Source: Allokutzneria sp. A3M-2-11 16 (lineage in GTDB: Bacteria > Actinomycetota > Actinomycetes > Mycobacteriales > Pseudonocardiaceae). Taken from it: DNA of 64,000 nucleotides. The translations under genes were made by a program, and so were the position numbers. The notes beneath the pieces are model-generated. The model saw only the letters and a program-made list of their open reading frames with translations. It was not told the origin of the DNA and made no database searches. Position 1 is the stretch's first letter. Each line of letters opens with the position of its first letter. The stretch covers positions 558,001 through 622,000 of the forward strand of contig NZ_JANAVO010000001.1 of NCBI RefSeq assembly GCF_024213555.1, written 5' to 3'. Of this stretch, positions 7,938-16,157 are shown piece by piece.

Positions 7938-8906
7938 TCACGCGTTGTCGAGCGACGCCACCAGCTCGTCGGCGGCCGTGAAGGGGTCGATCTCCGCGGC
8001 CACGACGCGTTTCGCCAGCTGCGCCAAGGCTGTTCCGCCCCGCACGTCGCCGAAGCGCGAGCGCAGCGCCGCCGTGGCGATCGACTCGATCTCGCTCTCC
8101 GCGCGCTTGCGACGCCGCTGCTCCAGCACTCCGTGCCCGGCCATCCACTCGTGGTGCGCGTCGATCGCGGCGGCCACCTCGCCGATGCCCTCGGCGCGCG
8201 CGGCGACCGTCTTGAGGATCGGCTGGCGCCACATCGCGCCCTGGATCTCCCTGCGCCCCAACGAGATCATGTGCCTCAGCTCGCGAACGGCGCGATCGGC
8301 GCCGTCGCGGTCGGCCTTGTTCACCACGAACACGTCGCCGATCTCCAGGATGCCCGCCTTGGCCGCCTGGACGCCGTCACCCATGCCCGGCGCGAGCAGC
8401 ACGACCGTGGTGTCCGCCAACGCGACCACGTCGATCTCGGACTGCCCGACGCCGACGGTCTCGATCAGCACGACATCGCAGCCCGCCGCGTCGAGCACCC
8501 GCAGCGCCTGCGGCGTCGCCCAGGACAGCCCGCCGAGGTGGCCGCGCGTGGCCATGGACCGGATGAACACGTCGGGGTCCAGCGCGTGGTCCTGCATGCG
8601 GACGCGGTCGCCCAGCAGCGCTCCGCCGGAGAACGGGGAGGACGGGTCGATGGCGAGGACGCCGACCCGCTGGCCGCGCTTGCGCAGCTCACCGACGAGC
8701 GCGGACGTCGTGGTCGACTTGCCCACGCCCGGTGAGCCGGTGAGGCCGATGACCCGCGCCCGCCCGGTGTACGGCGTGAGCGCTGTGGCGACCTCCCGCA
8801 GCTGGGGACTGTTGTCCTCCACCAGGGAGATCAGCCGCGCGACCGCCCGCGCCTGGCCGTCGCGCGCACGCGAGACCAGGTCGCGGATGTCTGCGGAACG
8901 CGCCAC
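7938..8906 (-). CDS. meaB: Methylmalonyl-CoA mutase-associated GTPase MeaB (ArgK family)
   Basis: G3E-class P-loop GTPase of 322 residues that protects and reloads adenosylcobalamin-dependent methylmalonyl-CoA mutase in the cytoplasm. Walker A is GSPGVGKST (residues 57-65), the conserved DPSSPFSGGALLGDR follows, then the switch region ETVGVGQSE and the guanine-specificity motif NKAD. The length matches the family. It is followed upstream in the same orientation by a thiolase gene (9-base gap), so both are probably co-transcribed. The mutase itself is not in the window; methylmalonyl-CoA epimerase is 1.3 kb away on the other strand. Confidence 0.95.
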   Translation of the reverse strand: MARSADIRDLVSRARDGQARAVARLISLVEDNSPQLREVATALTPYTGRARVIGLTGSPGVGKSTTTSALVGELRKRGQRVGVLAIDPSSPFSGGALLGDRVRMQDHALDPDVFIRSMATRGHLGGLSWATPQALRVLDAAGCDVVLIETVGVGQSEIDVVALADTTVVLLAPGMGDGVQAAKAGILEIGDVFVVNKADRDGADRAVRELRHMISLGRREIQGAMWRQPILKTVAARAEGIGEVAAAIDAHHEWMAGHGVLEQRRRKRAESEIESIATAALRSRFGDVRGGTALAQLAKRVVAAEIDPFTAADELVASLDNA

Positions 8907-8915
8907 TGTGTCAGA

Positions 8916-10106
8916 TCACTGGGCCTTCGGAACGCGGACGATCAGCGCGTCGCCCTGACCGCCACCGCCACACAGCGCGGCGGCGCCGACGCCACCACCA
9001 CGGCGCTTCAGCTCCAGGGCCAGGTGCAGCAGGATGCGCGCGCCGGACATGCCGATCGGGTGGCCGAGCGCGATCGCGCCGCCGTTGACGTTGACCTTGT
9101 CCTCGGCCAGGCCCAGCTCGCGGGCGGAGACCACGCCGACCGCGGCGAACGCCTCGTTGATCTCGACCAGGTCCAGGTCGGCCGGGTCGATGCCCTCCTT
9201 GGCGCAGGCCGCCTTGATCGCGTTGGACGGCTGCTCGTGCAGGCTCGCGTCCGGCCCGGCGACCACGCCGTGCGCGCCGATCTCGGCGATCCAGCTCAGG
9301 CCCAGCTCCTCGGCCTTGGCCTTGCTCATCACCACGACCGCGGCGGCGCCGTCGGAGATCTGCGAGGCCGAGCCCGCGGTGATCGTGCCGTCCGCGGCGA
9401 AGGCGGGGCGCAGCTTGGCCAGCGTCTCCGCGGTGGTGTCCCCGCGCACGCCCTCGTCGGAGCTGACCAGGATGGGATCGCCCTTGCGCTGCGGCACCGA
9501 CACCGGGGCGATCTCCTCGGCGAAGATCCCCTTCTCGGCAGCGGCGGCGGCGCGCTGGTGCGAACGCGCGGCGAACTCATCCTGCTCGGCGCGGGTCAGG
9601 TGGTAGCGGCCGTTGTGCTTCTCCGTGGAGGCGCCCATCGCGACCTGGTCGAAGGCGCAGAACAGGCCGTCAAGCGACATGTGGTCGGCCATGGTCACGT
9701 CGCCGAACTTGTAGCCGGAGCGCGACTTCGGCAGCAGGTGCGGCGCCTGGGTCATCGACTCCTGGCCGCCCGCGACGACGACGTCGAACTCCCCGGCGCG
9801 GATCAGCTGGTCCGCGAGCGCGATCGCGTCGATGCCGGAGAGGCAGACCTTGTTGATGGTCAGCGCGGGCACGGTCATCGGGATGCCACCGGCGACCGCG
9901 GCCTGGCGGGCGGGGATCTGGCCCGCGCCCGCGGTCAGCACCTGGCCCATGATCACGTACTGCACCTGCTCCGGCGCGACGCCCGCGCGCTCCAGCGCGG
10001 CCTTGATGGCGACGCCGCCGAGCTGCGCCCCCGAGAAGTCCTTCAGCGACCCCAGGAGCCGGCCCATCGGGGTGCGGGCGCCCGCGACGATCACGGATCC
10101 AGACAC
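8916..10106 (-). CDS. Acetyl-CoA C-acetyltransferase (thiolase)
   Basis: Catalyses reversible Claisen condensation of two acetyl-CoA (or thiolysis of 3-ketoacyl-CoA). 396 residues with all thiolase hallmarks: acylated Cys88 in [18 protein letters not shown] near 317, His349 in [14 protein letters not shown] and the second Cys379 in [11 protein letters not shown]. The reading frame stays open far upstream, but the family N-terminus [14 protein letters not shown] and a GGAGG six bases ahead fix the start at GTG 10106. Next to meaB and divergent from methylmalonyl-CoA epimerase, so it fits acetyl-CoA assimilation or odd-chain/propionate metabolism. Confidence 0.95.
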   Translation of the reverse strand: MSGSVIVAGARTPMGRLLGSLKDFSGAQLGGVAIKAALERAGVAPEQVQYVIMGQVLTAGAGQIPARQAAVAGGIPMTVPALTINKVCLSGIDAIALADQLIRAGEFDVVVAGGQESMTQAPHLLPKSRSGYKFGDVTMADHMSLDGLFCAFDQVAMGASTEKHNGRYHLTRAEQDEFAARSHQRAAAAAEKGIFAEEIAPVSVPQRKGDPILVSSDEGVRGDTTAETLAKLRPAFAADGTITAGSASQISDGAAAVVVMSKAKAEELGLSWIAEIGAHGVVAGPDASLHEQPSNAIKAACAKEGIDPADLDLVEINEAFAAVGVVSARELGLAEDKVNVNGGAIALGHPIGMSGARILLHLALELKRRGGGVGAAALCGGGGQGDALIVRVPKAQ

Positions 10107-10241
10107 GTAGAACCTCCAGCGACGGTGCGGGACTTCCTCGGTGCGAGACGTCTTTGAGCGGACCATACCGCCGGTACTCGATGCAGAAGTTTGTGAGGCG
10201 AGGCACAGGCGTGGCCACCCGATGGGCCCTACCCTCCCAGC

Positions 10242-10688
10242 ATGCATTCGGAGCTGCAGTCCTTCGTCACGGCCATCGACCACGTCGGCGTCGCCGTTCC
10301 GGACCTCGACACCGCCGTCGCCTTCTACCGCGACACCTTCGGCCTTGAGCTGGCGCACGAGGAGACCAACGAGGAGCAGGGTGTGCGCGAGGCGATGATG
10401 CGCGCGCCCGGCGACACCGGCGTCGGCACCGCCGTGCAGCTGCTCGCCCCGTTGAACGCCGAGTCCACGATCGCGAAGTTCCTGGACAAGCGCGGACCGG
10501 GCCTCCAGCAGTTGGCGTACCGGGTCAACGACATCGACGCGGCGTGCGCGGCGCTGAAGGCCAACGGCGTGCGCCTGGTCTACGACGCCCCCAAGCGCGG
10601 CACCTCCGACAGCCGGGTCAACTTCGTCCACCCCAAGGACGGCGGCGGCGTGCTCATCGAACTGGTCCAGCCCGCCGAGGGCCACTGA
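10242..10688 (+). CDS. mce: Methylmalonyl-CoA epimerase
   Basis: Interconverts (S)- and (R)-methylmalonyl-CoA, linking propionyl-CoA carboxylase products to the B12-dependent mutase. 148 residues, the usual size, with two glyoxalase/VOC half-domains: [18 protein letters not shown] at the N-terminus (metal His), [16 protein letters not shown] in the middle (metal position His replaced by context around LQQLAY), and [12 protein letters not shown] with the metal Glu at the end. It is divergent from the thiolase-meaB pair with a 135-base shared upstream region. Confidence 0.92.
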   Translation: MHSELQSFVTAIDHVGVAVPDLDTAVAFYRDTFGLELAHEETNEEQGVREAMMRAPGDTGVGTAVQLLAPLNAESTIAKFLDKRGPGLQQLAYRVNDIDAACAALKANGVRLVYDAPKRGTSDSRVNFVHPKDGGGVLIELVQPAEGH

Positions 10689-10787
10689 CCCACCCGTCTT
10701 GAGCCATCCCGCTGCTCCGCCCCGCGTCAACCCCGGCCGTCAACCAATCGGCCCGACCCTCATCGAATTCGCTGCGGCGGTTCCCCG

Positions 10788-10906
10788 GTCTTCAAGTACC
10801 CCCAACCCCCGCCGCAGCCGTCTCAAACCGCATCAAACCCCGGGATGACCCCGAGGTATGACGCGGTTTGAGATCTCCGTGGCGGGGGTTCGCTGGTCTT
10901 GAAGAC
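10788..10906. repeat. Family 1 intergenic inverted repeat, complete (copy 1c)
   Basis: Left end GTCTTCAAGTACC, right end GGTCTTGAAGAC, inner stem TCTCAAACCGC facing GCGGTTTGAGA. It ends 4 bases before the stop codon of the penicillin-acylase gene and lies between two convergent genes (mce and the acylase), an ideal place for a bidirectional terminator. Confidence 0.88.
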
Positions 10907-10909
10907 GGG

Positions 10910-13252
10910 TCAACGGCGGGGCAGCAGCAGGATCACCTTGGTGGCGTTGCGTTCGACGGCCGCGCGCGAGTACAGCAGTGGGAAGTACTCGCCCTTGTGC
11001 CACGTGGACGCCAGATCGCGGTAGTGCTTGCTCGCCGGGTCACCGGACTGGCCCGGCGTGTTGATCGCGCGCGAGGCGTCCCAGTTGCCCACGTCCAGCA
11101 CCATGCGGAACGACGCGCCACCGGTCTGCTTGAAGTCCGGCCCGAAGGACGCCGCGTCCGGGGTGTCCGCCGAGCCACCGCGCGGGAACGGGCCCACGTC
11201 GACGTTCGGCAGGTGCCCGGACAACGGGTGCTGGAACAGGGTCTGGTGCAGGGTCCCCCACTGCCAGGCGGCCGGGTCCGCGCCGAGGCGCTTCTCCGTG
11301 TCCCGCCACGCCGCGGCGAGCGTGTCCACGACGAGCTTGTCCCGCTTCGCCTTGGCGTCCTGGCCGAGCCACCGCTCCGGGTGCTCGATCACGTCGAGCA
11401 CCACCTCCGGGTCCGGAGCCTGGCCCAGCTGCGCGAGCGCGGGCACGGTCGCGGCGATCACCGCGGCACCGAGGTGCTTCACCCGCCACACCTCGTACAG
11501 CGCGGCCGGGCCGGACTTCGCGTCCAGCACGTGGTTCCACCCGCGCAGCGACTGGAGCGCCTTGGCCGCGACCGGATCGGTGCTCGTGACGTCCTTGAGC
11601 GCGGCGGTGACCCGGCGGGCCACGACGGAGAGCTGGTCGTTCTGCAACCGCTCGGAGTCCTGGATGCTCAGTTTCTCTTTGCTGCCAAGCACTTCGTGGA
11701 TGCGCTGGGAGCGGAACGGGTCGGCCCACTCGTAGCCGAGCTTGCGGTCGCGCGGGTAGTCCTCCGGCAGGTTCTCCTCGTTGGCCGTTGCCAGGAAGCC
11801 CTTCGCCGGGTTCACCGAACGCGGCAGCTGCTCACCGTCGTAGTAGCCCTCCCACTCGTAGCGGCCGTCGCCGGGCACCGGCAGCAGACCGTCGAAGGCC
11901 GGGCGCTTCGGCGCCATCCCGCCGGGCAGCCAGGCGATGTCGCCCTTCGTGTCGGCGTAGACCTGGTTCTCCGGCGGCCCGCCCCAGGTGCGCATGACCT
12001 CGCGGAACTGCGCGAGGTTCTTGACCCCCATGTACTTCAGGCTGCCGAGGTACGGAGAGGTGCCGGGCTCGAACCACACGCTGCGCAACGCGTACGACTG
12101 GTGCCGGGCCTGGTCGGTGTGCAGCACCACGCCGTGCCGGGTGAAGTTCAGGTCGACCTCGCGGGCCGCCTCGCCCTTGACCGCGATCTTCTCCTTGACC
12201 GTGCGCACCGGCTCCCAGGTGTCCTTGAAGCGGTAGCGGCCGTGGTTCGCCGGGTCCAGCTGCTCGACGTAGAGGTCCTCCTGGTCGATCGAGAAGATCG
12301 TCAAGCCGAACGCGGCCGTGCCGTTGTGGCCGATGGACACGCCGGGGAGGATCGGCTCGCCCGCGCCGATCACGTCGAGCCCGGGTGCGGACAGGTGCTG
12401 GATGTAGCGCCCGGACGGCGCGGGGAGCACCCGGTGCGGGTCGTTGGCCAGCACGGGCCGCCCGGTCTCCGACTTCTTCGCGCCGATCACCCAGTTGTTG
12501 CTGCCCTCCTGCTGCTCGGCGGCGTTCAGCTCCAGCTTCTGCCCCTTGAAGGACACCGCCTGCGTGCCGAGCCGGTAGGTGTTGATCACGTCGCCCGCGT
12601 TCTCGGTGACCGCGCAGGCATCCAGTCCGTCGGGGACCTTCGTGGTCCACTTCGGCTCCAGGTTGGCGCGCACGCGGTCCGCGTCGAGACCGGCGAGGCA
12701 CGTGGTCATCGCGCGCATGATCTCGCTGTAGAGGTTGCGGACCAGACCGTGGCTGCGAATGCGCACCACGTCCTCCGGAGCCCACCGCGCCGGTTTGTGG
12801 CCGAGCTTGCGGAACTCCTCCGGCAGCGCCTGCGGGTTCTGACCGACCCAGTCCACGTACGCGTTGATGCCGTTCACGAACTCGGTGATGGTCTGCTTCG
12901 CCTGCGGGCCGTAGGAGGCCCACTCGCGCTCCATGTCACCGCGGTACAACAGCATTCGCGCCGCGTGGTCCTGTGCGACCCACGCGGGCCCGAAGGACTC
13001 CGCGAGCTGTCCGAGGCCGCGTTTGCGCCACAGGTCCATCTGGAACAGACGGTCGCGCGCGGCGTTGAAACCCTGTGCGAGGAAGAGGTCGTCGGAGTTC
13101 AGCGCGTAGATGTGCGGCACGCCCCACTTGTCGACGACCATGCGCACGGGCTGATCGAGCCCTCGGACCGCGTAGGTCGTCGGTGTAGCCGCTTGCGCAG
13201 GAACCGCGACTGCGGAGACGAGCACCGCCGCGACCAGTAACAAAGCCCGCAT
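10910..13252 (-). CDS. Secreted penicillin acylase-family amidohydrolase (Ntn hydrolase)
   Basis: 780-residue precursor of a secreted acylase that cleaves amide-linked acyl groups. Signal peptide residues 1-21 (MRALLLVAAVLVSAVAVPAQA). Alpha-chain motif WGVPHIYA; the autoproteolytic Gly-Ser junction is EGSNNWVIG, making Ser251 the new N-terminal nucleophile of the beta chain; further conserved NDPHR and TANEENLP. Family members include penicillin G, aculeacin/cyclic lipopeptide and acyl-homoserine-lactone acylases; the substrate cannot be decided. Start chosen at ATG 13252 (AAGGGGG upstream, good signal peptide) over an in-frame upstream start. A TetR gene lies 72 bases upstream in the same orientation and is the likely regulator. 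Confidence 0.92.
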   Translation of the reverse strand: MRALLLVAAVLVSAVAVPAQAATPTTYAVRGLDQPVRMVVDKWGVPHIYALNSDDLFLAQGFNAARDRLFQMDLWRKRGLGQLAESFGPAWVAQDHAARMLLYRGDMEREWASYGPQAKQTITEFVNGINAYVDWVGQNPQALPEEFRKLGHKPARWAPEDVVRIRSHGLVRNLYSEIMRAMTTCLAGLDADRVRANLEPKWTTKVPDGLDACAVTENAGDVINTYRLGTQAVSFKGQKLELNAAEQQEGSNNWVIGAKKSETGRPVLANDPHRVLPAPSGRYIQHLSAPGLDVIGAGEPILPGVSIGHNGTAAFGLTIFSIDQEDLYVEQLDPANHGRYRFKDTWEPVRTVKEKIAVKGEAAREVDLNFTRHGVVLHTDQARHQSYALRSVWFEPGTSPYLGSLKYMGVKNLAQFREVMRTWGGPPENQVYADTKGDIAWLPGGMAPKRPAFDGLLPVPGDGRYEWEGYYDGEQLPRSVNPAKGFLATANEENLPEDYPRDRKLGYEWADPFRSQRIHEVLGSKEKLSIQDSERLQNDQLSVVARRVTAALKDVTSTDPVAAKALQSLRGWNHVLDAKSGPAALYEVWRVKHLGAAVIAATVPALAQLGQAPDPEVVLDVIEHPERWLGQDAKAKRDKLVVDTLAAAWRDTEKRLGADPAAWQWGTLHQTLFQHPLSGHLPNVDVGPFPRGGSADTPDAASFGPDFKQTGGASFRMVLDVGNWDASRAINTPGQSGDPASKHYRDLASTWHKGEYFPLLYSRAAVERNATKVILLLPRR

Positions 13253-13324
13253 GTAGACCCCCTTGGCAGGACTCACAGACTTCATAGCCTCGCGACGGCC
13301 CACCAAGAAGGCCATAAAAGGGAA

Positions 13325-13876
13325 TTAAACTTCGGCCCGCAACGCACGCGCGATGAAGGCGACCTCGCGCTCCATCCGGTTGCCGCGCTCTGACCAGTCC
13401 GGAGTGTGCCGCGCGACGGAGTGGCGGTAGCTGACCGCGAGACCAAGCAGTTCGGCCGCGCTGTCCACGTCCGCGGCCTCCGGACAGACCGCGACCAGAA
13501 CGTCCCGGATCTCCTGCACCATTCGGTCGAAGCGCCCGTGCATGGCCTCGCGCACCGCGTCGTGGGTGTCGGACTCGCGCCACAGCAGGTGGCTCAGCAA
13601 CGGGGAGGAGTCGAGCCGTTCGTCGAGCGCGGCAACGAGGCGGCGCAGGCTCAGCTCGACGTCACCGGGCACCACGACCTCGGCGGCGTCGACCGAGTCC
13701 TCCGGCAGGCGCCGCACCAACTCGGCGAGGAGATCGGGTTTGCGTCGGAAGTAGTAGTGGACCAACCCCTTGGGCACACCGGCCAGCTCCGCGATGCGCG
13801 AGGTGGGTGTGGCGTCGAAGCCCGACTCGGCGAACAACCGCTCCGCCGCATCGAGGATGCGTTCCCTGGCCGACAT
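13325..13876 (-). CDS. TetR-family transcriptional regulator
   Basis: 183 residues. The N-terminal helix-turn-helix is clear (ILDAAERLFAESGFDATPTSRIAELAGVPKGLVHYYF split over residues 6-43, with recognition helix PKGLVHYYF). The C-terminal ligand domain has the general TetR helical composition. It sits directly upstream of the penicillin acylase gene in the same orientation, so it likely controls itself and the acylase. Ligand unknown. Confidence 0.9.
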   Translation of the reverse strand: MSARERILDAAERLFAESGFDATPTSRIAELAGVPKGLVHYYFRRKPDLLAELVRRLPEDSVDAAEVVVPGDVELSLRRLVAALDERLDSSPLLSHLLWRESDTHDAVREAMHGRFDRMVQEIRDVLVAVCPEAADVDSAAELLGLAVSYRHSVARHTPDWSERGNRMEREVAFIARALRAEV

Positions 13877-13914
13877 CCACCATCCTCACTGATCATCCGC
13901 ACGCTGGTTGGGCC

Positions 13915-14033
13915 GTCTTCAAGTACCACGCACCCGGTCTCCGGACGTCTCAAACCACAGCACACCTCCGGGCCCGCCGGGGGTTTGCCGTCGTTTGAGA
14001 CCGATTCAGCGGGGGTTGGTTGTACTTGAAGAC
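13915..14033. repeat. Family 1 intergenic inverted repeat, complete (copy 1d)
   Basis: Left end GTCTTCAAGTACC, right end GTACTTGAAGAC, inner stem TCTCAAAC facing GTTTGAGA with a GC-rich loop. It lies upstream of the TetR gene and downstream of the SPW gene (both minus strand), so it would sit at the 3' end of the SPW transcript. Confidence 0.88.
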
Positions 14034-14113
14034 GCCGCAACCCGCCGGGCGCATGCGGGCGCGGGCGGCCCGACGTGCCGCCCGCGCCATGGTTGGGGAT
14101 CAGTTCCGGCGAA

Positions 14114-14473
14114 TCAGTGCGATCCGGCGAGACCGCTGTGCGCGGCGTTCGCCTCGGGGAGCGCGGCGGCGCCGGCCGCGACGGCCAGGACGCCCACGAT
14201 CCACGAAGTCCACGCCGCACCCATCAGATCCGCGTATCCCATGGCCCACGGGGCGATGAACACCAGCGCCCCGATCACCATGTGCGTCCACTCGCTCGCC
14301 ACCGAACCGGGCATCGCGAGGGACCAGAGACCGGCAAGACCCAGCAGAGCGCCGAAAACGATCATCGTCCACATAGCCCGGTCGGTCGTCTCGGACCACA
14401 TGGGTGTCAGCATCAGCACCACGCCGAGCACGACGGCTGCCCAGTCCTGCCAGCGAGTCCACGCTTTGGCCAT
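14114..14473 (-). CDS. SPW repeat-type small integral membrane protein
   Basis: 119 residues with four hydrophobic helices arranged as two similar halves (WQDWAAVVLGVVLMLTPMW and EWTHMVIGALVFIAPWAMG), the signature of SPW-repeat membrane proteins. Function of the family is unknown. Start at ATG 14473 because GGAGGTGGCG precedes it; an upstream in-frame start adds only arginine-rich sequence. Monocistronic. Confidence 0.88.
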   Translation of the reverse strand: MAKAWTRWQDWAAVVLGVVLMLTPMWSETTDRAMWTMIVFGALLGLAGLWSLAMPGSVASEWTHMVIGALVFIAPWAMGYADLMGAAWTSWIVGVLAVAAGAAALPEANAAHSGLAGSH

Positions 14474-14554
14474 CACGCCACCTCCGTACCGCGTCGAACT
14501 CCGGCGCTCGCACGCCCTGCCGCGCACGGGCGCCCACTCCCGATGGTGCGCTTG

Positions 14555-14598
14555 GTTGGCCGCCCGGTCAAGATTGGCGGGGGCAGTTGGCCGCCCGG
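14555..14598. promoter_or_regulatory. 13-bp direct repeat upstream of crotonyl-CoA carboxylase/reductase
   Basis: GTTGGCCGCCCGG occurs at 14555-14567 and again at 14586-14598, exactly 31 bases apart (about three helical turns), in the gap between two divergent genes. Phased direct repeats of this kind often bind dimeric activators. No protein can be assigned to it. Confidence 0.4.
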
Positions 14599-14649
14599 CA
14601 ATCGGGGGATTCCGGAGTGCAGTGCCTCACAGCCGAGGCGCTGGATCGA

Positions 14650-14663
14650 TTACCGGCCAGTAA
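14650..14663. promoter_or_regulatory. Putative TetR-type operator upstream of ccr
   Basis: TTACCGGCCAGTAA is a 14-base palindrome with one mismatched pair, lying 62 bases before the ccr start. TTAC...GTAA palindromes of this size are typical targets of TetR regulators of acyl-CoA metabolism. A related half site (CCGGTAA) occurs upstream of the fused 3-hydroxyacyl-CoA dehydrogenase near 33945. Inference only. Confidence 0.35.
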
Positions 14664-14725
14664 CCTCCGGCCCACCTGCGGGTATGAACACCGCTGATAT
14701 GTACCCGATCACCTGGAGGTCTGCC

Positions 14726-16057
14726 GTGCAGAAGATCCTCGACGCGATCCTGGCCGACGAGCTCGACGCGCTGGCGTCCCTTCCCGTGCCGGACAGCTAT
14801 CGGGGCGTCACGGTGCGCAAGAGCGAGCAGGACATGTTCGCGGGCCTGGAGAACCGGGACAAGGACCCGCGCCGCTCGCTGCACGTGGACGAGGTGCCGA
14901 CGCCGGAGCTGGGCCCGGGCGAGGCCCTGGTGGCCGTGATGGCCAGCGCGATCAACTACAACACCGTCTGGACATCGATCTTCGAACCGCTGTCCACATT
15001 CGGCTTCCTGGAGCGCTACGGCCGCACATCGGAGCTCAACGCACGGCACGACCTGCCCTACCACGTGGTCGGCTCCGACCTGGCGGGCGTCGTGCTGCGC
15101 ACCGGTCCCGGAGTGAACGCGTGGAAGCCCGGCGACGAGGTGGTCGCGCACTGCCTCAACGTCGAACTGGAGCACCCCGACGGACACAGCGACACGATGC
15201 TCGACCCGGAGCAGCGGATCTGGGGCTTCGAGACCAACTTCGGCGGCCTGGCCGAACTGGCGCTGGTCAAGGCCAACCAGCTGATGCCCAAGCCGAAGCA
15301 CCTCAGCTGGGAGGAGGCCGCCAGCCCCGGCCTGGTCAACTCCACCGCCTACCGCCAGCTCGTCTCGCGCAACGGCGCGGACATGAAGCAGGGCGACGTC
15401 GTGCTGATCTGGGGCGCTTCCGGGGGCCTCGGCTCCTACGCGACGCAGTTCGCGCTCAACGGCGGCGCCACCCCGGTGTGCGTGGTCTCCAGCCCGGAGA
15501 AGGCCGAGATCTGCCGGAAGATGGGCGCCGAACTGGTCATCGACCGCGCCGCCGAGGGCTACAAGTTCTGGAAGGACGAGCACGAGCAGGACCAGCGCGA
15601 GTGGAAGCGCTTCGGCGCGAAGATCCGCGAGCTGACCGGCGGCGAGGACCCGGACATCGTCTTCGAGCACCCGGGCCGCGAGACCTTCGGCGCCAGCGTC
15701 TACGTGGCCAAGCGCGGTGGCACGATCGTGACCTGCGCCTCCACCTCCGGCTTCAACCACAGCTACGACAACCGTTACCTGTGGATGCACCTGAAGAAGA
15801 TCGTCGGCTCGCACTTCGCGAACTACCGCGAGGCGTGGGAGGCCAATCGTTTGATCGCCAAGGGCGCGGTGCACCCGACGCTGTCCAGGGTCTACTCGCT
15901 CGAGGAGACCGGCCAGGCCGCTTACGACGTGCACCGCAACGCCCACCAGGGCAAGGTCGGCGTGCTGTGCCTGGCTCCGGAGGAGGGGCTCGGTGTTCGC
16001 GACACCGAGTTCCGGGCGCGGCACGTCGACTCGATCAACCGTTTCCGGGGTGTGTGA
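14726..16057 (+). CDS. ccr: Crotonyl-CoA carboxylase/reductase
   Basis: Key enzyme of the ethylmalonyl-CoA pathway: NADPH-dependent reductive carboxylation of crotonyl-CoA to ethylmalonyl-CoA. 443 residues, the normal length, zinc-free MDR fold. Seen: N-terminal KILDAILADELDALASLPVP, substrate region SAINYNTVWTSIFEP, NADPH motif GASGGLGSYA (about 229-238), and C-terminal HFANYREAWEANRLI. The in-frame ATGs upstream were rejected because GGAGGT at 14715-14720 is spaced five bases from GTG 14726. It supplies acetyl-CoA assimilation or ethylmalonyl-CoA extender units for polyketides. Confidence 0.95.
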   Translation: MQKILDAILADELDALASLPVPDSYRGVTVRKSEQDMFAGLENRDKDPRRSLHVDEVPTPELGPGEALVAVMASAINYNTVWTSIFEPLSTFGFLERYGRTSELNARHDLPYHVVGSDLAGVVLRTGPGVNAWKPGDEVVAHCLNVELEHPDGHSDTMLDPEQRIWGFETNFGGLAELALVKANQLMPKPKHLSWEEAASPGLVNSTAYRQLVSRNGADMKQGDVVLIWGASGGLGSYATQFALNGGATPVCVVSSPEKAEICRKMGAELVIDRAAEGYKFWKDEHEQDQREWKRFGAKIRELTGGEDPDIVFEHPGRETFGASVYVAKRGGTIVTCASTSGFNHSYDNRYLWMHLKKIVGSHFANYREAWEANRLIAKGAVHPTLSRVYSLEETGQAAYDVHRNAHQGKVGVLCLAPEEGLGVRDTEFRARHVDSINRFRGV

Positions 16058-16157
16058 ACGCTTTCCCGGCGACTGATCACAGTGGACAGTCGGAAATTCG
16101 GCGGGCACACACCGGTGGGGTCTGAAGTTTTCCCCCGAGTACGGGTAGCGTGAAGCC

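Noticed and set aside
10107-10730. N-terminal extension of the thiolase to 604 codons
   Set aside because: The extension overlaps the methylmalonyl-CoA epimerase gene and the family N-terminus plus GGAGG fix the start at 10106.
10868-13240. 790-codon plus-strand open frame
   Set aside because: Antisense of the penicillin acylase gene and overlapping a family 1 repeat.
14075-14725. N-terminal extension of crotonyl-CoA carboxylase/reductase
   Set aside because: Covers the divergent SPW gene and the control region; GGAGGT and family length support GTG 14726.
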